Shown piece after piece: positions 14,595-22,282 of a stretch of DNA of 64,000 bases. Within the stretch, counting starts at the first letter, position 1; each line of letters starts with the position of its first letter. Both the position numbers and the translations under genes were made by a program. Source of the DNA: an uncultured Prevotellaceae bacterium (GTDB taxonomy: Bacteria; Bacteroidota; Bacteroidia; Bacteroidales; Muribaculaceae); assembly GCA_900318645.1 (NCBI GenBank), contig ONLH01000004.1:53600-117599 (forward strand), written 5' to 3'. The notes under the pieces are model-generated. The model had not been told where the DNA came from. It worked only from the letters and a program-made list of their open reading frames with translations, and made no database searches.

Positions 14595-15212
14595 ATGAAG
14601 AAATTGTTTTTGATGGCAGTGCTGATGTGCTTTGCTGCAGCACCCGCCGCTATGGCTCAGAACTATGAGACTCCGCAAAATGTTGAGCAACAGCAAGCCC
14701 AGTATGCCAAGGATGCCGAGGTAGCTAAGAAGCAGGCCGAGGCTGCCAAGAAGCAGAAAGACGCCTACAAGGAGCAAGAGAAGAAGGCCAAGGAGGCCAA
14801 GAAGGCTGCCGAGAAGAAGGAAAAAGAGGCTAAAAAGGCTGAAAAAGAGGCTAAGAAGCAGCAACAGCTGATTGAAAAGCGCCAGAAGGCTACCGAGAAG
14901 TACAACAAGGCCGTTGACAAGCTGAAAGACGCTCAGAACAAGAAAGCCGATGCTGAGAAGAAGATAAGCGAGGTTGCTGAGAAACAGATCAAGGACAACC
15001 AGAAGTTTGCCGAGAAGCATTCCAAGATGCTGGCCAGCAATCCTACCGAGGAGCAGGTTCTCAAGCTCAATACCGAGGGCAAGAAACTCGAGGAGAAGTA
15101 CGCTAAGCAGGACCTCAAGGCCCATCAGAACTTGGAGAAGGCTGTCAAGAACGTGACGAAGGCCGAGGAAAACCTCGAGAAAGCCAAGAAGGAGATGGAG
15201 AAATACAAATAA
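14595..15212 (+). CDS. Exported Lys/Glu/Ala-rich coiled-coil protein 1
   Basis: A 205-residue protein with a clear signal peptide (MKKLFLMAVLMCFAAAPAAMAQ) followed by an almost continuous charged helix (KKQKDAYKEQEKKAKEAKKA and similar), predicted long coiled coil, ending KEMEKYK. No catalytic motif. It is the first of three tandem genes sharing leader sequence, signal peptide and helical design; each has its own terminator hairpin. A periplasmic or envelope spacer is possible. Function unknown. Confidence 0.75.
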   Translation: MKKLFLMAVLMCFAAAPAAMAQNYETPQNVEQQQAQYAKDAEVAKKQAEAAKKQKDAYKEQEKKAKEAKKAAEKKEKEAKKAEKEAKKQQQLIEKRQKATEKYNKAVDKLKDAQNKKADAEKKISEVAEKQIKDNQKFAEKHSKMLASNPTEEQVLKLNTEGKKLEEKYAKQDLKAHQNLEKAVKNVTKAEENLEKAKKEMEKYK

Positions 15213-15254
15213 TCCAGAATGCAACTGTGCTGATATCAGCAGATGAATGATCAA

Positions 15255-15286
15255 GAGGTCAGTGATTGAAAACAGTCACTGACCTC
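15255..15286 (+). terminator. Terminator after coiled-coil gene 1
   Basis: Perfect 11-bp stem GAGGTCAGTGA/TCACTGACCTC, then ATTTTTT. Confidence 0.85.
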
Positions 15287-15385
15287 ATTTTTTAGAAAGC
15301 ACGATTAAACTATTCGGGCATTCTCAAGTCCATATAATGAAAAGAGTATCAAACCAATTTGTTTAACTTCTAAACATTCACGATT

Positions 15386-16003
15386 ATGAAACCGAATCTT
15401 TTTATTGCAGCGTTATTTTGTTTGCTTAGTGCTTTCTCTGTGCAGGCCCAGGTATCAAATGCACAGACGCCTCGTGTTCCTGATCCTGAACAACACCAGA
15501 TGATCAAGAATGCAGAGGCGAGATATATGAAGTCTTACAACGACAAGTCATTGCCACATCTCAAAACTCCCGACCTCGACAGAGTCAGCAGGCAGTATGG
15601 TAGTGCCATGCAGGGACTGAGAATGCAGGAATATTATAACAGTTCTGTTGCTAATTCCAGCTATTCTGCACTCCAGTTGGCAACCAAAGCATACAATCTG
15701 GCTAATTACAGGTTGAATAAGGCCAAAGAGAGAATGGCTGAAGCTGAAAAGAGTTTTGCCAACCTTCGCCAGAAACAGGCGCAAGAGCGGGACAAACTTG
15801 AACAGAAGCATGCTAATGCTGCAGCCAAAGGTTTAACCGCCAAAGAGAGCATGAAGCAGGAGCGCGAGAAATCAAAACTCTTCAAGAAGCATGCCAATCA
15901 GAAACTCAGAATCCAGCAAAGGTATATGGATGCAATGAACACTGCAATGGAGAGCGAGATCATTCTTGATCGGGCCAAGCAGGAGTTAGAGAAGTATAAA
16001 TGA
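15386..16003 (+). CDS. Exported coiled-coil protein 2
   Basis: A 205-residue protein with signal peptide (cleavage near VQAQ). A conserved N-terminal block follows (PRVPDPEQHQMIKNAEARYMK and LKTPDLDRVS), shared with the third gene, then a helical region of about 110 residues ending RAKQELEKYK, much like gene 1. The leader GTTTAACTTCTAAACATTC and ACGATTATGAA match the third gene. Function unknown. Confidence 0.72.
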   Translation: MKPNLFIAALFCLLSAFSVQAQVSNAQTPRVPDPEQHQMIKNAEARYMKSYNDKSLPHLKTPDLDRVSRQYGSAMQGLRMQEYYNSSVANSSYSALQLATKAYNLANYRLNKAKERMAEAEKSFANLRQKQAQERDKLEQKHANAAAKGLTAKESMKQEREKSKLFKKHANQKLRIQQRYMDAMNTAMESEIILDRAKQELEKYK

Positions 16004-16040
16004 CCCATTCCATGAAGCAACTGCTTTGTAGTCAGTATAA

Positions 16041-16075
16041 TAGAGGCCGGTAACCCTTGTGGCAACCGACCTCTA
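16041..16075 (+). terminator. Terminator after coiled-coil gene 2
   Basis: Stem TAGAGGCCGGT/ACCGACCTCTA with one C-A mismatch, then TTTTTTG. Confidence 0.8.
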
Positions 16076-16192
16076 TTTTTTGATAGTATATGTGGCTTAA
16101 AGTCCTCTGGTTTTAAACTTTTTTTGCTTTTCAGAGTCTTAATAGTGAAAAGAATAAAAAACAGTATGTTTAACTCTTAAACATTTACGATT

Positions 16193-16864
16193 ATGAAAAA
16201 GGTATTATTTATTTCAGCACTGTTCTTGGCAATCGCATCGACAGTATATGCTCAGGCGCCAAGAACTCCCGATCCCCAGCAACAGTCAATGATCAGGAAC
16301 GCCAAGTCATCGTATATGAAATCCACCAACAACAAGGATAAGCCCCGTCTGAAACCGACCGATCTTGACAAAGTGACCAAGCAGAATGAGCAGGACATGA
16401 AGGCTCTGAAAGAGCAGGAGAAGGTGAACGGTACTGCTGGTGAACCTCAGGTGAGGAAGCAGAATACAGATAACTCCAGGGAGCAGAAGAATATGAAGAG
16501 GATGCGCGAGCAACAGAAGAAGGACAGGAGAGAGTCCAAGCGCCGCAGTCGCGAGAATAATGTCAAGGCCGCAGAACGAAAACTGGCCTATGCTCAGAGC
16601 GCTAAAGAAGATGCAATGAGAGCTTTCACTGAATTGCTTGACAGGCAGAAGAAGGAAATGGCCGACCTCCAAGAGAGGCACAACGCTGAGGCTGCAGCGG
16701 GTCTTACCGAAGTAATGAGCAAGAGACACGAACAGGAAGTGCAGGCACTCAGTGCTGAACACGCAAAGCAACTGATGGATGCTCAGCAGGCAGTTGATGA
16801 AGCATCAAGAAATTACGAGAAGGCCCTGGATCTCTGTGACGATGCCCGCAAAGCGGCTCTCTAA
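16193..16864 (+). CDS. Exported coiled-coil protein 3
   Basis: A 223-residue protein with signal peptide (cleavage near VYAQ). Its PRTPDPQQQSMIRNAKSSYMK and LKPTDLDKVT blocks match gene 2. A very basic stretch follows (KDRRESKRRSRENN, about 105-120), then a coiled coil with LQERHNAEAAAGLTEVMSK, which parallels LEQKHANAAAKGLTAKE of gene 2. No -7 consensus is visible before it. Function unknown. Confidence 0.72.
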   Translation: MKKVLFISALFLAIASTVYAQAPRTPDPQQQSMIRNAKSSYMKSTNNKDKPRLKPTDLDKVTKQNEQDMKALKEQEKVNGTAGEPQVRKQNTDNSREQKNMKRMREQQKKDRRESKRRSRENNVKAAERKLAYAQSAKEDAMRAFTELLDRQKKEMADLQERHNAEAAAGLTEVMSKRHEQEVQALSAEHAKQLMDAQQAVDEASRNYEKALDLCDDARKAAL

Positions 16865-16908
16865 TAAATAATATGCTTTAGTTAGGAAAAAAGTCGAGAG
16901 ATAATAGA

Positions 16909-16937
16909 TTAGAGGTGAGCGACCGGCTCACCTCTAA
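16909..16937 (+). terminator. Hairpin after coiled-coil gene 3
   Basis: Perfect 12-bp stem TTAGAGGTGAGC/GCTCACCTCTAA with loop GACCG; weak T-tract. Confidence 0.7.
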
Positions 16938-17018
16938 CTATTTGTCAACATTTTAACCATTCGGACTCATTTCATATTTTATGAGTTCAAAGTGCAGATG
17001 GTCAATGTGTCATGATAT

Positions 17019-17100
17019 GTAGAGACGCAAAATTTTGCGTCTCCCGGTCAGCCTTTTGGTGAAGCCTAACGATTTGAGACGCAATATTTTGCGTCTCTAC
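17019..17100. repeat. Composite palindromic element (two GAGACGC palindromes)
   Basis: Two palindromes, 17022-17043 (GAGACGCAAAA and TTTTGCGTCTC) and 17076-17097 (same with an ATA centre), separated by 32 bases. The outer edges GTAGAGACGC and GCGTCTCTAC make the whole 82-bp unit inverted. This resembles BIME/REP-type bacterial repeats. A third palindrome lies inside the permease gene at 18539-18560. Confidence 0.8.
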
Positions 17101-17306
17101 AGGTCTCAGATGGATGACACTTGGAGATTTAGTGTGTGATTTCATCGTCCTCATGTTATTTAACATCTTTGCGGCTTTGCAGCGTAGCGTGAAACTCAAT
17201 TGGTTGAAGTGTCCCCTTTTTAGTTTTATTCGTTAAAATTAGCGAAATTCATGTTGAATATTGAGTCCAATGCGGAAAACTGGCGGCAGGAAACTAAAAA
17301 AATCAC

Positions 17307-17314
17307 TAACTTTG
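17307..17314 (+). promoter_or_regulatory. -7 box of tgt
   Basis: TAACTTTG, 25 bases before the tgt ATG. Confidence 0.55.
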
Positions 17315-17339
17315 CACGTTTTTTTAGAATAGACATCGA

Positions 17340-18470
17340 ATGGACTATCAACTTATAGCCACTCCCGAGGGTACCAATGCCCGCGCAGGACTCATCACGA
17401 CCGACCACGGTCAGATCGAGACCCCCATTTTTATGCCCGTGGGCACAGTGGGTGCCGTCAAAGCCGTCCACATGACCGAGCTGCGTGAAGACATCAAGGC
17501 ACAAATCATCCTGGGTAATACCTACCACCTGTATTTGCGCCCCGGCATGGACATCATTGAGCGTGCAGGTGGACTGCACAAGTTCAACGGCTGGGACCGC
17601 CCTATCTTGACCGATAGCGGTGGCTTTCAGGTCTTCTCTCTTGCAGACAACCGCAAGTTGACCGATGAGGGCGTGACCTTCCGCAGTCACATCGACGGCA
17701 GCAAGCACCTGTTCACCCCTGAGAAGGTGGTAGACATCGAGCGCAGCATCGGCAGTGACATCATGATGGCGCTTGATGAGTGCCCTCCCGGAACGAGTGA
17801 TTATAACTATGCCCGCAAGTCGTTGACCTTGACGCATAACTGGCTGGCCCGTGGATGGAAACACTACAAAAACACCCAGCCCCGTTACGGTCACAGCCAG
17901 GCTTATTTCCCCATTGTTCAGGGCTGTGTCTATAAGGACCTGAGACAGGAATCCAGCAAGTTTGTCGCCGACTTGGGTGCCGACGGCAATGCCATCGGAG
18001 GTCTCGCCGTGGGTGAACCCACCGAGGTCATGTATGAGATGATTGAGATTGTTAACGACATCCTGCCGCAGGACCGCCCCCGTTATCTGATGGGTGTGGG
18101 TACGCCTGCCAACATACTTGAGGCTATCGACCGTGGCGTGGATATGATGGACTGCGTGATGCCCACCCGCAATGGCCGCAATGGCATGCTCTTCACCCGC
18201 CACGGCATCATGAACATGCGTAACAAGAAGTGGGCCGACGATTTTACTCCCCTTCAGGAAGACGGTCCATCCATCGTCGACCATATCTATAGCAAGGCCT
18301 ATGTGCGCCACCTGTTCATCGCCCAGGAAATCCTCGCCATGCAGATTGCCAGCATCCACAACCTGGCCTTCTACCTGTGGCTCGTGGGTGAGGCACGCAA
18401 GCACATCATCGCTGGTGATTTCCCTACATGGAAACGCCAGATGATCCATGATGTGCAGGTTAGACTTTAG
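17340..18470 (+). CDS. tgt: tRNA-guanine (queuine) transglycosylase
   Basis: Exchanges guanine-34 for preQ1 in tRNAs with GUN anticodons, a step of queuosine synthesis. At 376 residues it has family length; TDSGGFQVFS (91-100, catalytic Asp92), QGCVYKDLR, GGLAVGE and MDCVMPTRNGRNG are all present. The zinc site CxCxxC expected between the RNxK and HNL segments is absent: the region reads PLQEDGPSIVDHIYSKAYVRHL with no cysteine. The stop codon lies in a heptad array leading into the permease gene. Confidence 0.96.
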   Translation: MDYQLIATPEGTNARAGLITTDHGQIETPIFMPVGTVGAVKAVHMTELREDIKAQIILGNTYHLYLRPGMDIIERAGGLHKFNGWDRPILTDSGGFQVFSLADNRKLTDEGVTFRSHIDGSKHLFTPEKVVDIERSIGSDIMMALDECPPGTSDYNYARKSLTLTHNWLARGWKHYKNTQPRYGHSQAYFPIVQGCVYKDLRQESSKFVADLGADGNAIGGLAVGEPTEVMYEMIEIVNDILPQDRPRYLMGVGTPANILEAIDRGVDMMDCVMPTRNGRNGMLFTRHGIMNMRNKKWADDFTPLQEDGPSIVDHIYSKAYVRHLFIAQEILAMQIASIHNLAFYLWLVGEARKHIIAGDFPTWKRQMIHDVQVRL

Positions 18471-18501
18471 GTATTAGGCTTTAGGCATTAGGCATTTAGG
18501 A
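18460..18501. repeat. Heptad array (5-6 units) between tgt and the permease
   Basis: 7-mers TTAGACT, TTAGGTA, TTAGGCT, TTAGGCA, TTAGGCA, then TTTAGGA. The tgt stop (18468-18470) is inside the array, and the array ends 2 bases before the next start codon. Confidence 0.85.
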
Positions 18502-18502
18502 G

Positions 18503-19765
18503 ATGGAAGAGGAACTCAAAAATATGGAGCAGCCTGTAGAGACGCAAAATCTTGCGTCTCCCACCGACTCCGTCCAATCGGATAATTCCGTAGAATCCGT
18601 TCCCTCCGTCGAATCCGTCGAATCCGTACCCTCCGTCGATTCCGTTCCTCCCGTCGAATCCTCCGCTCCTTCTATGAAGCGCTACCCGTGGTACTATGTG
18701 AAGCGCTTCGACCGCTACATCATCAAGCACTTCCTGGGCACCTTCTTCTTTGCCATCTTGTTGTTGTTTGCCATCGTAGTGATGTTTGACATCAACGAGA
18801 AGCTGGACGCCGTTCTCACGGCACCGTGGAAGGCGACAGTGTTCCAGTACTTTATGAACTTCCTGCCCTTTGTGCTCAGCCAGTTCAGCCCGCTGTTCAC
18901 CTTCATCTCGGTAATTTTCTTTACCTCACGTCTTGCCGATCGCAGCGAGATTATTGCCATGCTCTCCAACGGCATCAGCTTCCATCGCTTGACGTTGCCT
19001 TATCTCTTTTCGGCTGCCGTGATTGCCTTGGGCAGCTACCTGCTGGCGGCATATATTATCCCGCCCGCCAATGTCGAGCGCATTGCTTATACCAACAAGT
19101 GGGTTAGAAACAAGGAGGTCATCTACGGTGATAACATTCAGTTGCAGGTTAAGCCTGGTGTTATGGCCTATATGTCACGCTATGACAACACCACACGCAG
19201 CGGTTTCCGCTTCTCGCTCGAGGAATTTGAAGGCAATACCCTTAAATCGCGCCTTACTGCCGAGACCATCAAGTATGACTCAGTCGGCTTATGGACTGTT
19301 CGCAACTACACCATTCGTGAGTTCAAGGGCATGAAGGAGACCATGACCAAGGGCAATGTAATGGACACTTTGCTCAATATTGACCCGCGCGACTTCCTCA
19401 TTTCCAAGAACGACGAGCAGACCATGACATCGCCTGAACTCAAGGCCTACATCAACAAGCAGAAGGCCCGTGGCGTCGCCAACATCAAGAACTTCGAGAT
19501 AGAATATGAGCGACGCATAGCCATGACTGCCGCTGCATTCATCCTCACCATCATCGGCCTGTCGCTTTCGTCTCGAAAGGTGAGAGGTGGCATCGGGTTG
19601 AATATCGGACTGGGTCTGCTGCTCAGCTTCTCTTATATCCTTTTCATGACAGTGACTTCAACTTTTGCCGTGTCGGGTTACACCAGCCCACGCATTGCAA
19701 TGTGGATTCCCAACTTTGTTTATATAATCATCGCTGCAGTACTCTACTACCGCGCATCGAGGTGA
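18503..19765 (+). CDS. LptF/LptG-family permease with repeat-derived N-terminus
   Basis: A 420-residue YjgP/YjgQ permease. These pair with an ATPase to move lipopolysaccharide from the inner membrane to the Lpt bridge. The conserved protein begins at about residue 58 (MKRYPWYYVKRFDRYIIKHFLG). Three membrane helices, a periplasmic domain and three C-terminal helices follow (ending IIIAAVLYYRASR). Residues 1-57 are unusual: residues 12-17 come from a GAGACGC palindrome, and about 27-52 are a VESVPSVESVESV low-complexity tract. An ATG at 18674 would give the usual start, so either start is possible. It directly follows tgt. Confidence 0.88.
   Translation: MEEELKNMEQPVETQNLASPTDSVQSDNSVESVPSVESVESVPSVDSVPPVESSAPSMKRYPWYYVKRFDRYIIKHFLGTFFFAILLLFAIVVMFDINEKLDAVLTAPWKATVFQYFMNFLPFVLSQFSPLFTFISVIFFTSRLADRSEIIAMLSNGISFHRLTLPYLFSAAVIALGSYLLAAYIIPPANVERIAYTNKWVRNKEVIYGDNIQLQVKPGVMAYMSRYDNTTRSGFRFSLEEFEGNTLKSRLTAETIKYDSVGLWTVRNYTIREFKGMKETMTKGNVMDTLLNIDPRDFLISKNDEQTMTSPELKAYINKQKARGVANIKNFEIEYERRIAMTAAAFILTIIGLSLSSRKVRGGIGLNIGLGLLLSFSYILFMTVTSTFAVSGYTSPRIAMWIPNFVYIIIAAVLYYRASR
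18539..18560. repeat. GAGACGC palindrome inside the permease 5' end
   Basis: GAGACGCAAAA-TCTTGCGTCTC, one mismatch from the intergenic copies at 17022 and 17076. It is read in frame as VETQNLAS. Confidence 0.8.
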
Positions 19766-19826
19766 TAGTTCCTTATTATTCGGGGTGGTTTTTCGCAAAA
19801 TCGTCGATTTTTTTCTTCTTTTGCTG

Positions 19827-19854
19827 TTTGTTTTAAAACAAATCAGTACTTTTG
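19827..19854 (+). promoter_or_regulatory. Probable promoter of the exported protein gene
   Basis: TACTTTTG (19847-19854) fits the -7 consensus. A TTTG at 19827 is only 16 bases upstream, so the -33 element is uncertain. Confidence 0.45.
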
Positions 19855-19909
19855 TAGTGCAATTTGACGATAACTCCTTTAATGTATAACATTTTAAAAA
19901 TTCAAGTTT

Positions 19910-21568
19910 ATGAAGAAATTATTTACTCTAGTAGTAATGGCAGTTTTTGCCATGGGAACAATGTTTGCCAACTGGCAGCCCAGTGACATGGAGGCCATTC
20001 GCCTTGACAAAGAAGATGTCGGTGGCCAAGTACAGATGAAAACGCTGCGTACTGATGATGGCAAGATCATCTTGACCTGGTTGCGTGGCGAGAGGACTGA
20101 CAATGTGTTCTCCTACAAGCTCCACCTGCAGATTTTTGATGCTAATGGCAATGAGATGTTCGGCGATGAAGGCATCATCGTGTGTGACAAGCGCACGCGC
20201 ACTTGGACTACCGATTATGCCTTGACCCTTGCGGCTAATGGAGACATTCTGTTGGCATATACCGACATCCGCAACGATCCCAATGAGGAGAATGCCGAGA
20301 CCTACGTCTATCGCTACTCCCAGCAAGGCTTGCCCGTTTGGCCTGCCGACGGTATCCTGTTCCCTGCAGGAAAAATGCATGAGAATGCCTTGTCCGTTGA
20401 GGACATTGCGCCCCAAATCTGTGTGAGCGGAGATAACATCTTTGTCGCTGCCAACCACACCGAGTATTACATGGAGGAGGCCAACGAGGATAACTGGTCA
20501 CCCTCACCCTGGTTCCCCAACCAGGAGATGCCCGACTCGGTATTGGTTAATGGCGGAGGCTGGTTAATTATGATGATGAATGATGCCGGCGAGTTCACGA
20601 GCGAGCAACCCTTGATGATCAATTCCAGAATGATCAAGATGGACCCTGCTCCCACTGGCAATGCATATCTGATCTATGACAATAAGAATCTTGGTCTTGA
20701 TGCCCAGCTCTTGAATTCAGAACTGCAGAATGTGTGGGGCGATCCCGCCGTCATTGAAGAGAGGCAAGTGTCTAACGGCATGTATATGCCCACACCCCTC
20801 ACCGCAGTTAATGAGGATGATGTGCTGATGATATCTTACAGAGTATTGACCGACTTCTATGGTTACCAGGTTGTCAACTACTTGAATGAATACGGTGGAT
20901 TTGCCAGTGAGGCTGTAAGCCTTACAGGTGGTGTCGACGGTGATGCAGGAGCAGCCGCAATGGGTGTTAAGGAGAATAGGGCACTCGTCGCTTGGGAATG
21001 GGCTTATTCAGGCTCGGAGTATCACATGAATGCGAATGTGGTCGACGAGGACAACAACTACTTCTGGACGGGCGAGAACACTTATGGCGTTTCTCTGGAG
21101 ATGACCAGTGACTGGGGCTTTACTCCTGTCAAGGTCATTCCCGTTAATGATGGCTGGGTTGTGCTTTACGGCAATAGCACCAGTTGGAATGGTGCCAACT
21201 TTATGGTTGTTAAGATTGATGAGTTCGGTGGTGAGGTTTGGAGAAAGCAGATCTGCGAGGACAACTTCAAGTCCAGTGGTTTCTCGGTGGTTTACGACGA
21301 GAAAAATGCCTATATCTTCTTCACCCAGGAGACTCAGTATGACGATAATTGGGAAGAGATTCCTGGCAGCGCCGGTATGTATGTGATGTGTGTTGACATC
21401 GCAGGCAAGGCAACAGCAGTTTCTGAGGTGAAGACCGAGGCTGGCGTCGCATCGACCGAGATTTACACCATCGACGGCCGTCGTGTTAATCAGCTTGAGG
21501 ATGGTGTGAACATTGTTCGCACTACCGATACCAATGGTAATGTGACCACCACCAAGGTGCTCCATTAA
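19910..21568 (+). CDS. Large exported protein with C-terminal IYTIDGRRV motif
   Basis: A 552-residue protein with a signal peptide (MKKLFTLVVMAVFAMGTMFA). The body is a series of beta-propeller-like segments (for example DGKIILTWLRGERTD, GDILLAYTDIRND, RALVAWEWAYSG). The short C-terminal module EIYTIDGRRVNQLEDGVNI resembles the ends of many Bacteroidales surface proteins, similar to type IX secretion sorting tails. Surface or extracellular location is likely; the substrate or partner is unknown. It is monocistronic, with its own promoter and strong terminator. Confidence 0.75.
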   Translation: MKKLFTLVVMAVFAMGTMFANWQPSDMEAIRLDKEDVGGQVQMKTLRTDDGKIILTWLRGERTDNVFSYKLHLQIFDANGNEMFGDEGIIVCDKRTRTWTTDYALTLAANGDILLAYTDIRNDPNEENAETYVYRYSQQGLPVWPADGILFPAGKMHENALSVEDIAPQICVSGDNIFVAANHTEYYMEEANEDNWSPSPWFPNQEMPDSVLVNGGGWLIMMMNDAGEFTSEQPLMINSRMIKMDPAPTGNAYLIYDNKNLGLDAQLLNSELQNVWGDPAVIEERQVSNGMYMPTPLTAVNEDDVLMISYRVLTDFYGYQVVNYLNEYGGFASEAVSLTGGVDGDAGAAAMGVKENRALVAWEWAYSGSEYHMNANVVDEDNNYFWTGENTYGVSLEMTSDWGFTPVKVIPVNDGWVVLYGNSTSWNGANFMVVKIDEFGGEVWRKQICEDNFKSSGFSVVYDEKNAYIFFTQETQYDDNWEEIPGSAGMYVMCVDIAGKATAVSEVKTEAGVASTEIYTIDGRRVNQLEDGVNIVRTTDTNGNVTTTKVLH

Positions 21569-21591
21569 TCATTAGTATTACTTGACGATTA

Positions 21592-21637
21592 AACCGTCAA
21601 CCCCATGTGCGTGTCTAAGCGAGTGGGGTTGGCGGTT
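21592..21637 (+). terminator. Terminator after the exported protein gene
   Basis: 14-bp stem AACCGTCAACCCCA/TGGGGTTGGCGGTT with one G-U pair, then eight T. Confidence 0.9.
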
Positions 21638-21727
21638 TTTTTTCGTTTCGCCCTACTGTTTTAGACAATAATATATATAAAAAATATTAAATTTATATTG
21701 TGTTTTAAGTTTTTATGTATTTTTGTT

Positions 21728-21735
21728 TATCTTTG
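21728..21735 (+). promoter_or_regulatory. -7 box of the TlpA/Omp28/dockerin operon
   Basis: TATCTTTG, 37 bases before the ATG at 21773, after an AT-rich tract. It is the only promoter-like site seen before a run of five closely spaced genes. Confidence 0.55.
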
Positions 21736-21772
21736 CATGTTGATTAAGAAATAACCTAAACGTTTGAGTATT

Positions 21773-22264
21773 ATGAAAAAGATTTTTGTCTCATTGATTG
21801 TTTGCTTGCTTGCTGGTTATGGAGTTGCCTTGGCCCAGTTGCCTGCTGTCACGCTCAAGACCTTAGACGGAGGTACAGTACAGAGCGAGACGTTGAGCAA
21901 CGATGGAAAACCGTTTATCATCGATTTCTTTGCCACGTGGTGTAAACCATGTAACCGTGAGCTCTCAGCAATTGCTGAGGTCTATGAGGACTGGCAACAA
22001 GAGACGGGTGTGAAGATTTTTGCCGTGAGCATTGACCAGGCGCAGAACATCCACAAGGTGAAACCGCTTGTGGACCAGAACGAGTGGGAATATGACGTGT
22101 TGCTCGACCCCAACAGTGATCTGCTTAAGGCTCTCGGTGGACAGATGATTCCCTTTGTCGTAGTCGTGGATGGTAAGGGCAACATCGTGTCGAAACATAG
22201 CGGTTATACCGATGGCGGTGAGAATGAATTAATTGAGGAAGTACGCAAGCTCCTTGCCCAATAA
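21773..22264 (+). CDS. TlpA-like exported thioredoxin
   Basis: A 163-residue protein with a signal peptide (MKKIFVSLIVCLLAGYGVALAQ) and a thioredoxin fold. The active site WCKPC is near residues 58-62 and the cis-Pro loop is QMIPFVVVVD. Periplasmic thiol reductase or oxidase. It is first gene of a five-gene run in which two later proteins also carry CxxC thioredoxin-like sites, so it may supply or remove electrons for them (inference). The ATG at 21773 gives the normal signal peptide. Confidence 0.88.
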   Translation: MKKIFVSLIVCLLAGYGVALAQLPAVTLKTLDGGTVQSETLSNDGKPFIIDFFATWCKPCNRELSAIAEVYEDWQQETGVKIFAVSIDQAQNIHKVKPLVDQNEWEYDVLLDPNSDLLKALGGQMIPFVVVVDGKGNIVSKHSGYTDGGENELIEEVRKLLAQ

Positions 22265-22282
22265 ATTCCCATTAACTCAAGA

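Larger units (their letters stand above)
16865..17339. other. Gene-free stretch before tgt with palindromic element
   Basis: No credible gene. It holds the terminator at 16909-16937, a two-palindrome element (17019-17100) and the tgt promoter. A minus-strand frame at 17002-17199 is only the translation of the palindromes. Confidence 0.7.

Noticed and set aside
14496-15254. A 252-codon Leu-rich frame on the minus strand
   Set aside because: It is the complement of the Lys/Glu/Ala-rich coiled-coil gene, which has a promoter, signal peptide and terminator; antisense of Lys/Glu codons gives Leu/Phe-rich text.
17002-17199. Minus-strand frame of 65 codons with VETQNIAS and RETQNFAS
   Set aside because: The repeated peptide is the translation of the GAGACGC palindromes; no promoter or conserved protein sequence outside them.
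17226-18449. A 407-codon open frame on the minus strand
   Set aside because: It lies entirely opposite tgt, whose protein has all family motifs; the antisense translation shows no recognisable domain.
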